Source of the DNA: Mesorhizobium sp. ES1-4 | Lineage (GTDB): Bacteria > Pseudomonadota > Alphaproteobacteria > Rhizobiales > Rhizobiaceae | Length of the DNA: 64,000 nt | Direction: 5' to 3' | Assembly (NCBI RefSeq): GCF_020164745.1 | Contig: NZ_JAIUGV010000005.1 | Location: forward strand, 1 to 64,000 | In this document: positions 8,504-17,301 of the stretch, one piece after another | How positions within the stretch are numbered: the stretch's first letter is position 1 | Layout of the letters: the number at the start of each line of letters is the position of its first letter | Program-made: the position numbers and the translations under genes | The notes under the pieces: generated by a model | What the model was told of the DNA's origin: nothing | Databases searched by the model: none | Seen by the model: the letters and a program-made list of their open reading frames with translations, nothing else

Positions 8504-10779
8504 GTTGTTGTGCACCGGGCGCCGAAATGGCGCTTGATCTGGGCAGCACCACGTCGGTCCTGCCGTCTAGTCAAGAGATCAGGCTGGCGAGCCGATCGCT
8601 TGGAGATGATCTCCGCCAAACCGATCTTTCGGTGCCGAGCGTTCATTGCGCAGCTTGTATCCAGACGATCGAGACGGCGTTGGGAACGCTCGATCGCGTC
8701 GAGAGCGCCCGCGTCAACCTGTCGACGAAACGGGTCTCGGTCCGCTGGCGTGGCGACGAGGTTCCACCGTTCGTCGCCGCGCTTGGACGGCTCGGCTACC
8801 AGGCGCATCTCTTCGCCCCCGAGATTGATGAAAAGGACAGGACGCTTTCGGAGTTGATCCGCGCCGTCGCGGTTGCCGGGTTCGCGGCGGGCAATATCAT
8901 GCTGCTTTCGGTCTCTGTCTGGTCCGGGGCCGAAGGGGCTACCCGCGACCTGTTTCACTGGGTCTCCGCATTGATCGCCATCCCAGCGCTCGCCTTCGCC
9001 GGCGGCATCTTCTTCCGCTCGGCCTGGAATGCACTGCGCCACGGCCGCATGAACATGGACGTGCCGATCGCGGTCGGAGTGTCGCTCGCTTACGCCATGA
9101 GCCTCTATGAGACGATCAACCATGGCGACCACGCCTATTTCGACGCGTCGGTTTCGCTGCTTTTTTTCCTTTTGATCGGCAGGACGCTGGATCACGTGAT
9201 GCGCGAACGTGCCCGCACCGCGGTGAAAGGCCTGTCGCAGCTGGCCGCACGCGGCGCCATGGTGCTGCGCGGCGATGGCGCGCGCGACTATCTGCCGGTT
9301 GGCGAGATCGAACCGGGGATGCAGCTGCTGATCGCGGCCGGTGAAAGGATCCCCGTCGACGGCAAGATCATCCACGGAGCGTCTGATCTCGACTGCTCGC
9401 TGGCCTCAGGCGAAAGCGCGCCGAAAAACGTGGCGCCGGGCGAAGCCGTGCAGGCCGGCGTGCTCAATCTTACCGGCCCGCTGACGATCGAGGCGACCGC
9501 CGCCGCGAAGGATTCGTTCCTCGCCGAAATGGTTCGGCTGATGGAAGCCGCAGAGGGCGGTCGCGCGCACTATCGCCGCATCGCTGATCGCGTGTCGGCA
9601 CTCTACGCGCCCGTGGTTCATCTCACCGCCTTCGTGACATTCCTGGGTTGGATGGCGGCGACGGGCGACTGGCACCGGGCGATGACGATCGCCATTGCCG
9701 TTCTGATCATCACCTGCCCGTGCGCGCTCGGCCTCGCCGTACCGATCGTTCAGGTGGTCGCCGCGCGGCGTCTGTTCGAGAACGGCATCATGGTCAAGGA
9801 CGGTTCGGCCATGGAGCGCCTGGCGACGATTGATAACGCAGTGTTCGACAAGACCGGAACGCTCACGCTCGGACAACCCCGGCTCCTCAATGCATCGTCG
9901 ATCGATCCGGCCATGCTGGCAATCGCGGCAGACATGGCCGCGCACTCGCGTCACCCGTTTTCAAAGGCCATAACCGGCTTTGCCGCTCCTGGCGGGCAAC
10001 ACAAATTCGATGCCGTCACAGAGCATCCGGGGTTCGGGATCGAAGCCACTGTCGCCGGAAGCATCTGGCGGCTGGGTCGACGCGGATGGGCTGGATGGAA
10101 GGCCCGGACCGGTGGTGAAGGCAACCATGGCTATGGCGGAACGGTGCTGACAAAAGACGGGTTCATTGTCGCGACCTTCGATTTCGAGGATGCGCTGCGC
10201 GCCGACGCGGCGGCGGCGATCAAGCGATTGAACGATACTGGGGTGTCGATGCAAATGCTGTCGGGCGATACCGCAGGTGCCTGCGGTGAAGTTGCAAGAA
10301 TGCTGGGTGTCGAGGACTTCGTTCCGTGCCTGCTGCCGTCGGGCAAGGTCGAGCGCATCGAGACCCTGGCGAAAGACGGACACAAGGTTCTGATGGTTGG
10401 CGACGGCCTCAACGACACGCCGGCGCTGAGCGCGGCGCATGTCTCGATCGCTCCGGCCACCGCCGCCGACATTGGCCGCAATGCCGCCGACTTCGTATTC
10501 CTGCGCGAAAGCCTTCTGGCAGTGCCTCTCGCGCTGGACGTCTCGCGCAAGGCGGGACACCTGATCCGCCAGAACATCGCGATTGCGATCGTCTACAATG
10601 CCGTCGCCGTGCCGATCGCCATCCTGGGCCACGCCACGCCTTTGTTAGCGGCGATTGCCATGTCTGCCTCATCGGTGCTTGTTATTGGAAACGCATTGCG
10701 CTTGCACGGCTTCGGGGCGAATGCGACGCTGCAAGTTATTCAAAAAGTCGGACGCTCCGCAGTCAGCTATTCGGCATAA
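8500..10779 (+). CDS. ccoI: Copper-translocating P-type ATPase CcoI/FixI
   Basis: P1B-type ATPase that exports copper across the inner membrane for the CcoN Cu-B centre. The 759-residue protein has an HMA metal-binding domain with C-x2-C at Cys50 and Cys53 (HCAACIQT). It also has the transmembrane metal motif CPCALGL, the phosphorylation site DKTGTLT and the hinge motif GDGLNDTPAL. An additional Cys pair follows the start (MSCCAPG), as is common in FixI. It overlaps ccoH by 4 bp and is 5 bp from ccoS. Confidence 0.95.
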   Translation: MSCCAPGAEMALDLGSTTSVLPSSQEIRLASRSLGDDLRQTDLSVPSVHCAACIQTIETALGTLDRVESARVNLSTKRVSVRWRGDEVPPFVAALGRLGYQAHLFAPEIDEKDRTLSELIRAVAVAGFAAGNIMLLSVSVWSGAEGATRDLFHWVSALIAIPALAFAGGIFFRSAWNALRHGRMNMDVPIAVGVSLAYAMSLYETINHGDHAYFDASVSLLFFLLIGRTLDHVMRERARTAVKGLSQLAARGAMVLRGDGARDYLPVGEIEPGMQLLIAAGERIPVDGKIIHGASDLDCSLASGESAPKNVAPGEAVQAGVLNLTGPLTIEATAAAKDSFLAEMVRLMEAAEGGRAHYRRIADRVSALYAPVVHLTAFVTFLGWMAATGDWHRAMTIAIAVLIITCPCALGLAVPIVQVVAARRLFENGIMVKDGSAMERLATIDNAVFDKTGTLTLGQPRLLNASSIDPAMLAIAADMAAHSRHPFSKAITGFAAPGGQHKFDAVTEHPGFGIEATVAGSIWRLGRRGWAGWKARTGGEGNHGYGGTVLTKDGFIVATFDFEDALRADAAAAIKRLNDTGVSMQMLSGDTAGACGEVARMLGVEDFVPCLLPSGKVERIETLAKDGHKVLMVGDGLNDTPALSAAHVSIAPATAADIGRNAADFVFLRESLLAVPLALDVSRKAGHLIRQNIAIAIVYNAVAVPIAILGHATPLLAAIAMSASSVLVIGNALRLHGFGANATLQVIQKVGRSAVSYSA

Positions 10780-10784
10780 TCCTC

Positions 10785-10940
10785 GTGACGACGTTGCTCT
10801 ATCTCATACCAGTGGCCCTTTTTCTGGGTGCACTGGGTGTGTCCGGCTTCGTCTGGGCATTGCGAAGCGGTCAATACGAAGATCTCGACGGAGCCGCCGA
10901 GCGGATACTAATTGATCGGGACGACAAACCGGAACGCTGA
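10785..10940 (+). CDS. ccoS: cbb3 oxidase maturation protein CcoS/FixS
   Basis: Short membrane protein needed for inserting cofactors into cbb3 oxidase. A GTG start at 10785 gives 51 residues with one helix (TTLLYLIPVALFLGALG...) and the conserved tail QYEDLDGAAERIL. No good ribosome site is visible, so translation is probably coupled to ccoI, which ends 5 bp upstream. It closes the ccoGHIS set. Confidence 0.9.
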   Translation: MTTLLYLIPVALFLGALGVSGFVWALRSGQYEDLDGAAERILIDRDDKPER

Positions 10941-11012
10941 TTTCAATCCGCTGTGCATAAGATGCGCGGATCGCGCTCGTCAGTCGAGCCGGCTCGGTCG
11001 GGAACAAGCTGT

Positions 11013-11052
11013 CCATGCTCCATGCTCCATGCTCCATGCTCCATGCTCCATG
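11013..11052. repeat. Heptanucleotide tandem repeat (CCATGCT)n
   Basis: Five perfect copies of CCATGCT (11013-11047) followed by a partial sixth (CCATG). It sits in the 728-bp gap between ccoS and the CHAT-like gene, about 70 bp after ccoS. The period is not a multiple of three, and no gene spanning it is supported. It is probably a slippage-prone simple repeat. Confidence 0.9.
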
Positions 11053-11187
11053 ACCATCTTGACCTAAGCTGCACACTACATTTGTGAAAAGCCTCTGTCG
11101 TGCGAAGGACTGCCTCCCATTGCACCCAGTATGAGGCGTGTGATGCCACGAGAGTACCTCGCGTGGCCGGACGAGAGCTTGGCAATG

Positions 11188-11640
11188 TGCGCACGGGTTC
11201 CAAAGTGGAACGTCACGGTCGATCACCTGACCGTGAACCGCCAGTGCCGATTGGTCATGTCTGGCTGATCCAGATCAGGGTCATACTCATCGGCGTGGTC
11301 TATTGACCAGTCTTCGACGGAGAAATGCATGACTTACGGAAAGATTGGTCGTCATTATCAGCACCTTCACGGTTCTGGGTTTTCTGTCGTGTGGTCGGCC
11401 ATGCCTTGTGCTTACGGCGCAGCCATTAGCTGACCGGCGTCGTGTGTATCTCGCTTGCTGGCTGACCATCCGCGTGGCTTGCGCGGACAGGGGGCCGATC
11501 AACAGCTTTCGCCTTTGATGGGTTGTGTGCGTCGTTGCCGATCCATCCCGATTCCCGGCCCGCGCCTTGAGGCTATGCGACGGTACCGGAACCCAGCGCA
11601 CGTCACGCGGTTCCGCGCGCGTGGTGTCCGCTCGTCACGA
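11188..11640. repeat. Diverged direct repeat, left copy (flanks CHAT-like gene)
   Basis: Blocks at 11188-11223 and about 11429-11590 resemble 12289-12323 and about 12338-12500 in the same order and orientation. Shared strings include GGGTTCC..GTGGAA, TCTCGCTTGCTGGC, CGTTGCCGATC and CCCGGCCC. The left copy has about 200 extra bases between its blocks, which contain an anaerobox at 11265. A 34-codon frame at 11329-11433 (MTYGKIGRHYQ...) with GGAG 6 bp upstream also lies here; it matches nothing I know. No other gene is evident in 10941-11668. Confidence 0.55.
11265..11278. promoter_or_regulatory. Third FNR/FixK-type anaerobox
   Basis: CTGAT-CCAG-ATCAG has the same half sites as the hemN/fnrN and ccoN boxes. 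It lies about 390 bp upstream of the CHAT-like gene and 51 bp before a possible 34-codon ORF at 11329. It may make the downstream genes oxygen-responsive; this is inferred. Confidence 0.55.
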
Positions 11641-11668
11641 CGATGAACGAACAAGCGGCTGGAGTACC

Positions 11669-12286
11669 ATGAACACCGTACACATCATCGACTGCCACAA
11701 TGCAAATGACTACTTCGCCGACAGGCAAGAGGGACCGATCGTGCAGCACTTGTTAAAGGCTGTCAACATCCGCGCGGAGCTCCAAATGGCGTTGAACCGA
11801 ACGAAATTTGGTGAGGCTGTAGTACGAGCGATGGAGGCGGAGTGCGACGTGCTTCACATCGCCGGGCACGGCAATGGTGACGGGATCGCTTCGTCCAGTG
11901 GGCGAAGTGGCCTTCTTTGGGCTGACTTCGTAAAAATGTTCCAGGGCTCGCATCCAGCGCCGAAGATCCTCGTGATGTCAACGTGCTGCGGAGCATCATC
12001 GGGGTTGGGACGTGCGTTTTCGAAATCGATCAACCGTCCGAAGTTGATCATTGGTTCGAGTGACGCGCGCTATTTCGACGACTATGTCGCCGCGTGGGCT
12101 TTGCTCTATCGGCGACTGAATTGCAAGGACATCGACATCGAAGCCATGCAGCAGGTTCTTGATGAGATATGCGCGGTCGTGGATAAAAGTTTCCGCTACC
12201 TTGGCTGGGATGACGAGAGAGAGCGCTACGTTCGATACCCTCACCCTCGCAAGAGAGCCCGCTTCGACGTCGTGGAGCGTGAGTAG
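11669..12286 (+). CDS. Stand-alone CHAT/caspase-like cysteine protease
   Basis: The 205-residue protein has the hallmarks of the CHAT/caspase (clan CD) fold. A hydrophobic strand leads to a His-Gly motif (VLHIAGHG, His67), and a second strand leads to a Cys motif (ILVMSTCCG, Cys106 most likely catalytic). The spacing of about 39 residues between His and Cys fits the family. No repeats, helicase or membrane segments are attached, whereas most CHAT proteins are multidomain. The C-terminal tail is basic and charged. GGAG at 11661 precedes the ATG. It lies between two diverged copies of a direct repeat, downstream of the third anaerobox and upstream of ubiM. The substrate is unknown. It could be a defence or signalling effector, or a decayed copy of a larger protein. 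Confidence 0.6.
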   Translation: MNTVHIIDCHNANDYFADRQEGPIVQHLLKAVNIRAELQMALNRTKFGEAVVRAMEAECDVLHIAGHGNGDGIASSSGRSGLLWADFVKMFQGSHPAPKILVMSTCCGASSGLGRAFSKSINRPKLIIGSSDARYFDDYVAAWALLYRRLNCKDIDIEAMQQVLDEICAVVDKSFRYLGWDDERERYVRYPHPRKRARFDVVERE

Positions 12287-12288
12287 TA

Positions 12289-12540
12289 TGCGCAAGGGTT
12301 CCAGGTGGAATGTGGCGATCGATGCGGCGCGGCCGTCGCTGACCAGCGTCGCGAGTGTCTCGCTTGCTGGCGGCGATCTGCGCGGCTGCGCGGCGAAAGG
12401 GCGGGATCGGTTAGCCGCATCCACCTCTGAGCGCTTTGAGTGCTTCGTTGCCGATCGATGCGAATCTCCCGGCCCAGCGCCTTTAGGCAATGCGGCGGGC
12501 ACGGAGCTCATGTCACTCGGCTCAGTTCCACCGTTACACG
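12289..12540. repeat. Diverged direct repeat, right copy
   Basis: Right-hand partner of the repeat at 11188-11640. It starts 3 bp after the stop of the CHAT-like gene and ends just before the UbiM-like gene. It stays open in the ubiM frame, but the encoded sequence has no resemblance to the hydroxylase, so I treat it as non-coding. Confidence 0.5.
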
Positions 12541-12569
12541 AGGATAGGCGACCGGATGGCGGCACGCTG

Positions 12570-13748
12570 ATGGGCTCTGACGATAATTTTGACATCGTTG
12601 TCGTTGGAGCCGGCCCGGTCGGCCTTTCGTTCGCTGCGTCGCTTGCCCAAAGCGAACTCAAGGTGGCAGTTGTTGAACAGAACACATTCGATAGTCTGGC
12701 GAATCCGGCTTTCGATGGTCGCGAAATCGCGCTGACCAACGCTTCGATCAGAACCCTTCGCGAGCTCGGCGCCTGGGATGTCATCCCGGCTTCGGACAAA
12801 TCAGCACTTCAAGGCGCGCGCGTGCTCAACGGCTCGAGCGCATTCGCTCTTCGTTTCGATCCTCCCAGCAACTCTGGAGAACCGCTGGGGGTTTTGGTTC
12901 CAAATTGCCGGATCCGCGAGGCGCTGTTCAAAATCGTCCGCTTGCAGGATCGCGCCCGGCTGTTGTGCGGCCACTCGGTCGTCGATGCAACAAACAGCCA
13001 AGAAGGAGCAGTCGTAACGCTCTCTAATGGCGCGCGTTTAACTGCTCGGCTGGTTGTTGCCGCGGATTCGCGTTTGTCCGCCACGCGTGATCTGCTAGGC
13101 ATCGGCGCCGATATCAACCGGCTTGGCCACTCGATGCTGATTTGCCGAGTGAGGCACGAGCGCGCCCACCACCAGATCGCCATCGAATGGTTCGATCACC
13201 ATCAGACGATAGCGATATTGCCCCTCGCGGAGGGCATGTCGTCGCTGCTGCTCACATTGCGCTCAAACGAGGCCTATAGACTGCTTGCCTTCGATGATGA
13301 TTTGTTCCTGTCGGAGTTGACGAAACGGTGTCGAGGGCGCCTTGGAAAAATGACCTTGGCAAGCAAGCGCCACACCTATCCGCTGGTCACGACCTGGGCG
13401 CACAAATTCCGGGCGCCGAGCGCCGCACTCATCGGCGACGCTGCCATCGGCATGCACCCGGTGACCGCTCACGGATTCAACATCGGTCTCAGCAGCCAGA
13501 AGCAACTCGCCCGTGGAATCATGACTGCGTGCCGCGACGGCCGCAATGTTGGCGACCCCGACATGCTGCATATATACGAAAGGCGGCTGCGCCTGTCGGC
13601 GGCGCCGCTCTACCATGCAACGAACATATTGGTTGGACTCTACTCCAGAGACCACCTGGCGGCACGGCTTGCAAGGCATCTGGGGCTTCGCTTTGCCCAA
13701 CATGTTCCCCTTGTCCGGCATGGGATTTCGGCGGAGCTCCAGCGGTGA
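12570..13748 (+). CDS. ubiM: FAD-dependent monooxygenase, UbiM-like ubiquinone hydroxylase
   Basis: Flavin monooxygenase of the UbiH/UbiF/Coq6 family, which hydroxylates the ring of ubiquinone precursors using O2 and NAD(P)H. The 392-residue protein starts with the FAD dinucleotide-binding motif (VVVGAGPVGLSFA), has the family motif after it (REIALTNASI) and carries the second FAD motif as LIGDAAIGMHPVTAHGFN. UbiH and UbiF normally read GQGFN at this place; AHGFN is what I associate with UbiM, so the subfamily name is tentative. I chose the ATG at 12570 because it gives a normal N-terminus. In-frame starts reach back to 12159 but run through the repeat. Ubiquinone supply fits the respiratory cluster nearby. 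Confidence 0.65.
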   Translation: MGSDDNFDIVVVGAGPVGLSFAASLAQSELKVAVVEQNTFDSLANPAFDGREIALTNASIRTLRELGAWDVIPASDKSALQGARVLNGSSAFALRFDPPSNSGEPLGVLVPNCRIREALFKIVRLQDRARLLCGHSVVDATNSQEGAVVTLSNGARLTARLVVAADSRLSATRDLLGIGADINRLGHSMLICRVRHERAHHQIAIEWFDHHQTIAILPLAEGMSSLLLTLRSNEAYRLLAFDDDLFLSELTKRCRGRLGKMTLASKRHTYPLVTTWAHKFRAPSAALIGDAAIGMHPVTAHGFNIGLSSQKQLARGIMTACRDGRNVGDPDMLHIYERRLRLSAAPLYHATNILVGLYSRDHLAARLARHLGLRFAQHVPLVRHGISAELQR

Positions 13749-13908
13749 TACTGCACCAGCAGTCGCATTTTTGCGCGTGCTGGGCGAGCGATGAGAGAGT
13801 GCATGATGCACCGGAGTAATCCTGCTCCCCGACGCTGATCTCCGATTGAAGAATTAACCCGTCCTTCAGGGGGGCTGCATAGGCTGCGGACAAGCAGGAG
13901 TAAGCAAG

Positions 13909-15825
13909 CTGACCCGTCCAGCCTTGGAAAAAGAAGATCCGCTGGAGGCGAGAATCCTTCAGGACCAGCTCGCTGATCTGAGGGCAGGCCTTTTCGTCTC
14001 AATGCCGATAAGCATTGTGCTGTCCGGGCTGATTTTGACCGTGCAGGCCCTTTCCGGGAACGGTCTTGCTGGCGCGGCCTGGTTTTCGGTCGTTAATGCG
14101 ATAAATGCCGCCCGCCTTGCACTCGCCCGTCATCAGCTGAAGGAACCCGGAGTCCAGGATGATCTGACACGGGTTTGGCTGCGGCTTCGCTGGTTTGGCA
14201 GGCTTGCTCTTCTGGCGGGATTCACCTGGTCATTCCTTGCCGTCCTAACGGCTGGATACACGACGTCTCAAGCATCGCTGCATCTAATAATTCTGGCGGG
14301 CATTTCAGCTGGCGCGGTCACGTACGGCAGCTCATATGCTGCGGCAGCGATATGCTTCATCACACCGCCACTCCTCATTGCCGCCGCATGTTTGCTGACG
14401 AAGGGAGCCCCGGAAAACTACATTCTGGCTTTTGCCGTCCTGCTTTTCGAGGGCGGCCTGGTTCGATCCTCGTTCGTTGGACAAGCGCGCTTCCGTGACG
14501 CGAGCCGCCTGAGACATCAAGCCGAGCGGCTTGCCGCGGAAATGGAGCGCAATTCCAGGGAGGACCATCTTACCGCGCTCCTCAACAGGCGGGGCCTCGA
14601 ACATGCAATCGATCAGTTTGAGAACACCGATGGACCCTTTGTGGCCATGCTGATTGATCTGGACGGGTTCAAATCTGTCAACGATACCTACGGTCACAGA
14701 ACGGGTGACGAGCTGCTTGCCAGGATCGCCCGCCGAATAGAGGAAGAAGCACCGGAGGGCTCAACGCTCGCCCGCATCGGTGGGGATGAATTCGTGCTGG
14801 TTTTTTCTTCGCGAAAGAATTCTCCTTCTCCCACCAATCTCGCGTCCAATCTCATAGCCAAGCTTGCTCGCCCCTATCCTGGGATCGCATCAGTCCGCAT
14901 TGGAGCGTCTATAGGAATCTACTTGGCTGAAAACCCCGGACTAACGGAAATGTTGTTGCGGGCCGACATCGCCCTTTACACAGCTAAGCGCCGCGGCAGG
15001 AATGAATTTTGTCTGTTCGATGCCGAGCTAGCCCGGGAGTTGCAACGCCGCCAGTCAATCGAACGCGATCTTCATTCGGCGATAACGATGAGAAGCTTGG
15101 TCGCTTGGTTTCAGCCAATCGTAAGACTCGAAACTGAAGCCGTCGTCAGTTTTGAAGCCTTGCTAAGATGGTCTCACCCGCTTCACGGTCCCATTTCTCC
15201 GCCCGAGATCATGACAGCGGCACGCGAAACTGGAATGCTTCAGCTGCTAACTCAAACGGTATTCGCCGACTGTTGCGCTCTTATCGAGGGCTTGGTCAAA
15301 GCTGACCGTCGTGATGTTCGTGTGGCGATGAATGTTTCACCGTGCGAGTTGGAAGCTGGCGATATTGACGAGATGATTCTTAATGGTCTGGCGGCAAAAG
15401 ACCTCCCTGCAACGATGTTCGACATCGAGATTACCGAAGAAGCCCCAGTGGATCCGGACAGAGTGGATGAAAAGCTCGCCCGGCTTTCACATGCTGGCAT
15501 TTCTATCGCGCTCGATGACTTCGGCACCGGTTTTTCGACGTTGGCATCGCTCAAGGACAGTCGGATCAGGAAGGTGAAAATAGATCAGGGCTTCGTTCGC
15601 GGCTTAGCCAAGTCCCGGGAGAATCGGCTGCTTGTCAAAGCGGTGATTGATCTTGGTAGGACGCTCGGGATCGAGGTCATGGCCGAGGGCGTTGAAACAG
15701 AGGCAGATCGGCAAACTCTGTACAAGCTTGGCTGCAGAACCGCGCAGGGCTTCCTGTTCTCTAAGGCAGTGCCTCTCCATTTGGCACTTGATTCGGTAGT
15801 AAAAGAGCACGCGAAGGAGTTGTGA
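13909..15825 (+). CDS. Membrane-bound GGDEF-EAL cyclic-di-GMP enzyme
   Basis: Predicted to make and degrade the second messenger c-di-GMP at the inner membrane. The first 200 or so residues form several hydrophobic segments. The GGDEF domain follows with an intact RIGGDEF signature, then an EAL domain with FEALLRW, DDFGTGFS and AEGVET motifs, so both active sites look complete. The start is uncertain: no ATG or GTG is well placed. AGGAG at 13896 is 8 bp before a CTG at 13909, a TTG lies at 13924 and the first ATG is at 14002. I give the CTG because of its ribosome site. Output and signal are unknown. Confidence 0.85.
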   Translation: MTRPALEKEDPLEARILQDQLADLRAGLFVSMPISIVLSGLILTVQALSGNGLAGAAWFSVVNAINAARLALARHQLKEPGVQDDLTRVWLRLRWFGRLALLAGFTWSFLAVLTAGYTTSQASLHLIILAGISAGAVTYGSSYAAAAICFITPPLLIAAACLLTKGAPENYILAFAVLLFEGGLVRSSFVGQARFRDASRLRHQAERLAAEMERNSREDHLTALLNRRGLEHAIDQFENTDGPFVAMLIDLDGFKSVNDTYGHRTGDELLARIARRIEEEAPEGSTLARIGGDEFVLVFSSRKNSPSPTNLASNLIAKLARPYPGIASVRIGASIGIYLAENPGLTEMLLRADIALYTAKRRGRNEFCLFDAELARELQRRQSIERDLHSAITMRSLVAWFQPIVRLETEAVVSFEALLRWSHPLHGPISPPEIMTAARETGMLQLLTQTVFADCCALIEGLVKADRRDVRVAMNVSPCELEAGDIDEMILNGLAAKDLPATMFDIEITEEAPVDPDRVDEKLARLSHAGISIALDDFGTGFSTLASLKDSRIRKVKIDQGFVRGLAKSRENRLLVKAVIDLGRTLGIEVMAEGVETEADRQTLYKLGCRTAQGFLFSKAVPLHLALDSVVKEHAKEL

Positions 15826-16666
15826 CCGGCCTCTCCGTCCGTGCTGCTCGCGGAACTTTCATGTGGGGTGGACCTGACGCGCGAAAGCCGTTTCGGACGG
15901 TAGAGTTATTACGGGGGCGAAACTGAGCACGTGGTTTGGATAGCAGCAATCCGGTCCACCGGCGCACATGCAGCGGCTTCATACAAGCGTTCAAGTTGCG
16001 AGATGAGCTTGAGTGAACGACGTCGGAGAATTGCGTCCTTTGGACGCTGGTTTCGCGGTTCCCGTAGGATTCGATTACGGGAAGCGTTCTTGGCTGCTTC
16101 TCGGCTCAGCGCTCATCGGGATGAACAACGTACCCGCGGTCAAGGTCTTCGCGACCTCAACCCAGTCACCATCCCGCAACAGCAGCGGTCGGGTCCTGAT
16201 CAAGCGCTCAGCCTCAGCACAGGTGCTGGAGCAACGGTAGAGCGCGGAAAACGTGTATCGGAATGCGCTGGCTCACCATAGGAAGCTGCCACGGCATGTC
16301 GAATGTCCCCAGGGGGCGGACCGTTCCCTTGCATTTGTCTCGATGACGGGCTCTCAAAGCTAAAGCCAAGAGAGCTTTATAAAAATCGCACCCGATCGGC
16401 TGCGCAACGACGACCAGCTGAGGCCCGATCGGGTGCTAAGGTCGTGCCAAAAAAGGCGCGTCACTGTCGCATTTCTAGCCGGCTTGCGATCGGACGTCAT
16501 CTCTTGGCGATCGCTGCCCCTTCTCTCAAATGCGCTTAGCGGCGCCGATGGCGAATAGCGCAAGCTTTTCCACCCGTTTCTACTCCACTACCGAGACTCG
16601 TCACCAACCTCCTTTTATTCGCTTCCATATGGCCCATCCTGTCTCCAATCGAGGAGGAGCGCGAAC
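15826..16666. other. Gene-free stretch in the accessory region
   Basis: About 840 bp without a convincing gene. Frames such as 15931-16281 (+) and 16360-16563 (-) lack family resemblance and have no good ribosome site. The one clear structure is the inverted repeat at 16388-16436. The stretch may be a remnant of decayed mobile DNA. Confidence 0.5.
16388..16436. repeat. 12-bp perfect inverted repeat
   Basis: GCACCCGATCGG (16388-16399) and CCGATCGGGTGC (16425-16436) are perfect inverted copies separated by 25 bp. They could form a cruciform or hairpin, or be a two-site operator or recombination-related site near the integrase. No U-tract follows. Confidence 0.6.
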
Positions 16667-16954
16667 ATGGGCCAAGCCGTAGAACGTCTCAGTCTCGGGA
16701 ATTCTTCTGCTCGCCAAACTGCCGTTGTCGCCGGCACCATATTTGGCAGGGTGACAGTGCACGACAAGATATCAGGCGTTCTTGTCTGGGCTGAACTATG
16801 CTTGCAAGCCATAACCCAAAAATCGCCGATCCCTTTGAATTCGAGCCGGATGAATGGGTGTTTCAAAATTTTTGGCGGTTTTAGGCAGAACCCTCCGATG
16901 GCCCGCGTACCGGTCAAGCTTCGTGAGCACTTTAGGTTCGTCGATCAGGCATAG
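16667..16954 (+). CDS. Hypothetical protein
   Basis: A 95-codon frame (MGQAVERLSLGNSSARQTAV...) that I do not recognise. Its main support is a strong ribosome site: GAGGAGG at 16651-16657 lies 9 bp before the ATG. Composition is ordinary, with no signal peptide or membrane helix. A minus-strand frame overlaps it. It may be non-coding. Confidence 0.3.
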   Translation: MGQAVERLSLGNSSARQTAVVAGTIFGRVTVHDKISGVLVWAELCLQAITQKSPIPLNSSRMNGCFKIFGGFRQNPPMARVPVKLREHFRFVDQA

Positions 16955-16965
16955 GTTTCTTTCCC

Positions 16966-17301
16966 ATGCCACATGCTGGCCGTTTGCCTAGTTCGGAAGC
17001 CCTCGAGAGGCGTTGCTCGTCTTGGTATGGCGTCGCCCCTTTTTCCGATCCATCGGCCACGGAGCTAGAATGGTGTCTAGCTGTTGCCGCCTACTTGGTC
17101 ATCCGGCATGGAGATGCCTATATACCGACCTTCGAAAGGCTGGAATACGAGGTCGAACAAATGCGGCGGAAGCTCGGAAATCGCGAGCGAGCGCAGCGCG
17201 TGCTGGCCACGCTCAACCTAAATGGCTCGGACAGCTGGAGCCGTGAGGTTGGTTCTCAAGGCCTGGATGGCGCCGCAATCACATTCGCCCGGGCGGGGTA
17301 A
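16966..17301 (+). CDS. Hypothetical small protein next to integrase
   Basis: A 111-residue frame with protein-like composition in the middle: ELEWCLAVAAYLVIRHGDAY, followed by a predicted amphipathic helix rich in Glu and Arg (FERLEYEVEQMRRKL). The last 23 bp overlap the 3' end of the convergent integrase gene. No function can be assigned. Its position next to an integrase suggests island cargo. Confidence 0.5.
   Translation: MPHAGRLPSSEALERRCSSWYGVAPFSDPSATELEWCLAVAAYLVIRHGDAYIPTFERLEYEVEQMRRKLGNRERAQRVLATLNLNGSDSWSREVGSQGLDGAAITFARAG

Noticed and set aside
12159..12569. Upstream extension of the UbiM-like protein
   Set aside because: It overlaps the CHAT-like gene and the direct repeat, and the added residues do not resemble flavin monooxygenases.
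11996..12799. Minus-strand frame across the CHAT-like gene end and ubiM start
   Set aside because: Covers repeat sequence and two plus-strand genes, has no family resemblance and no ribosome site.
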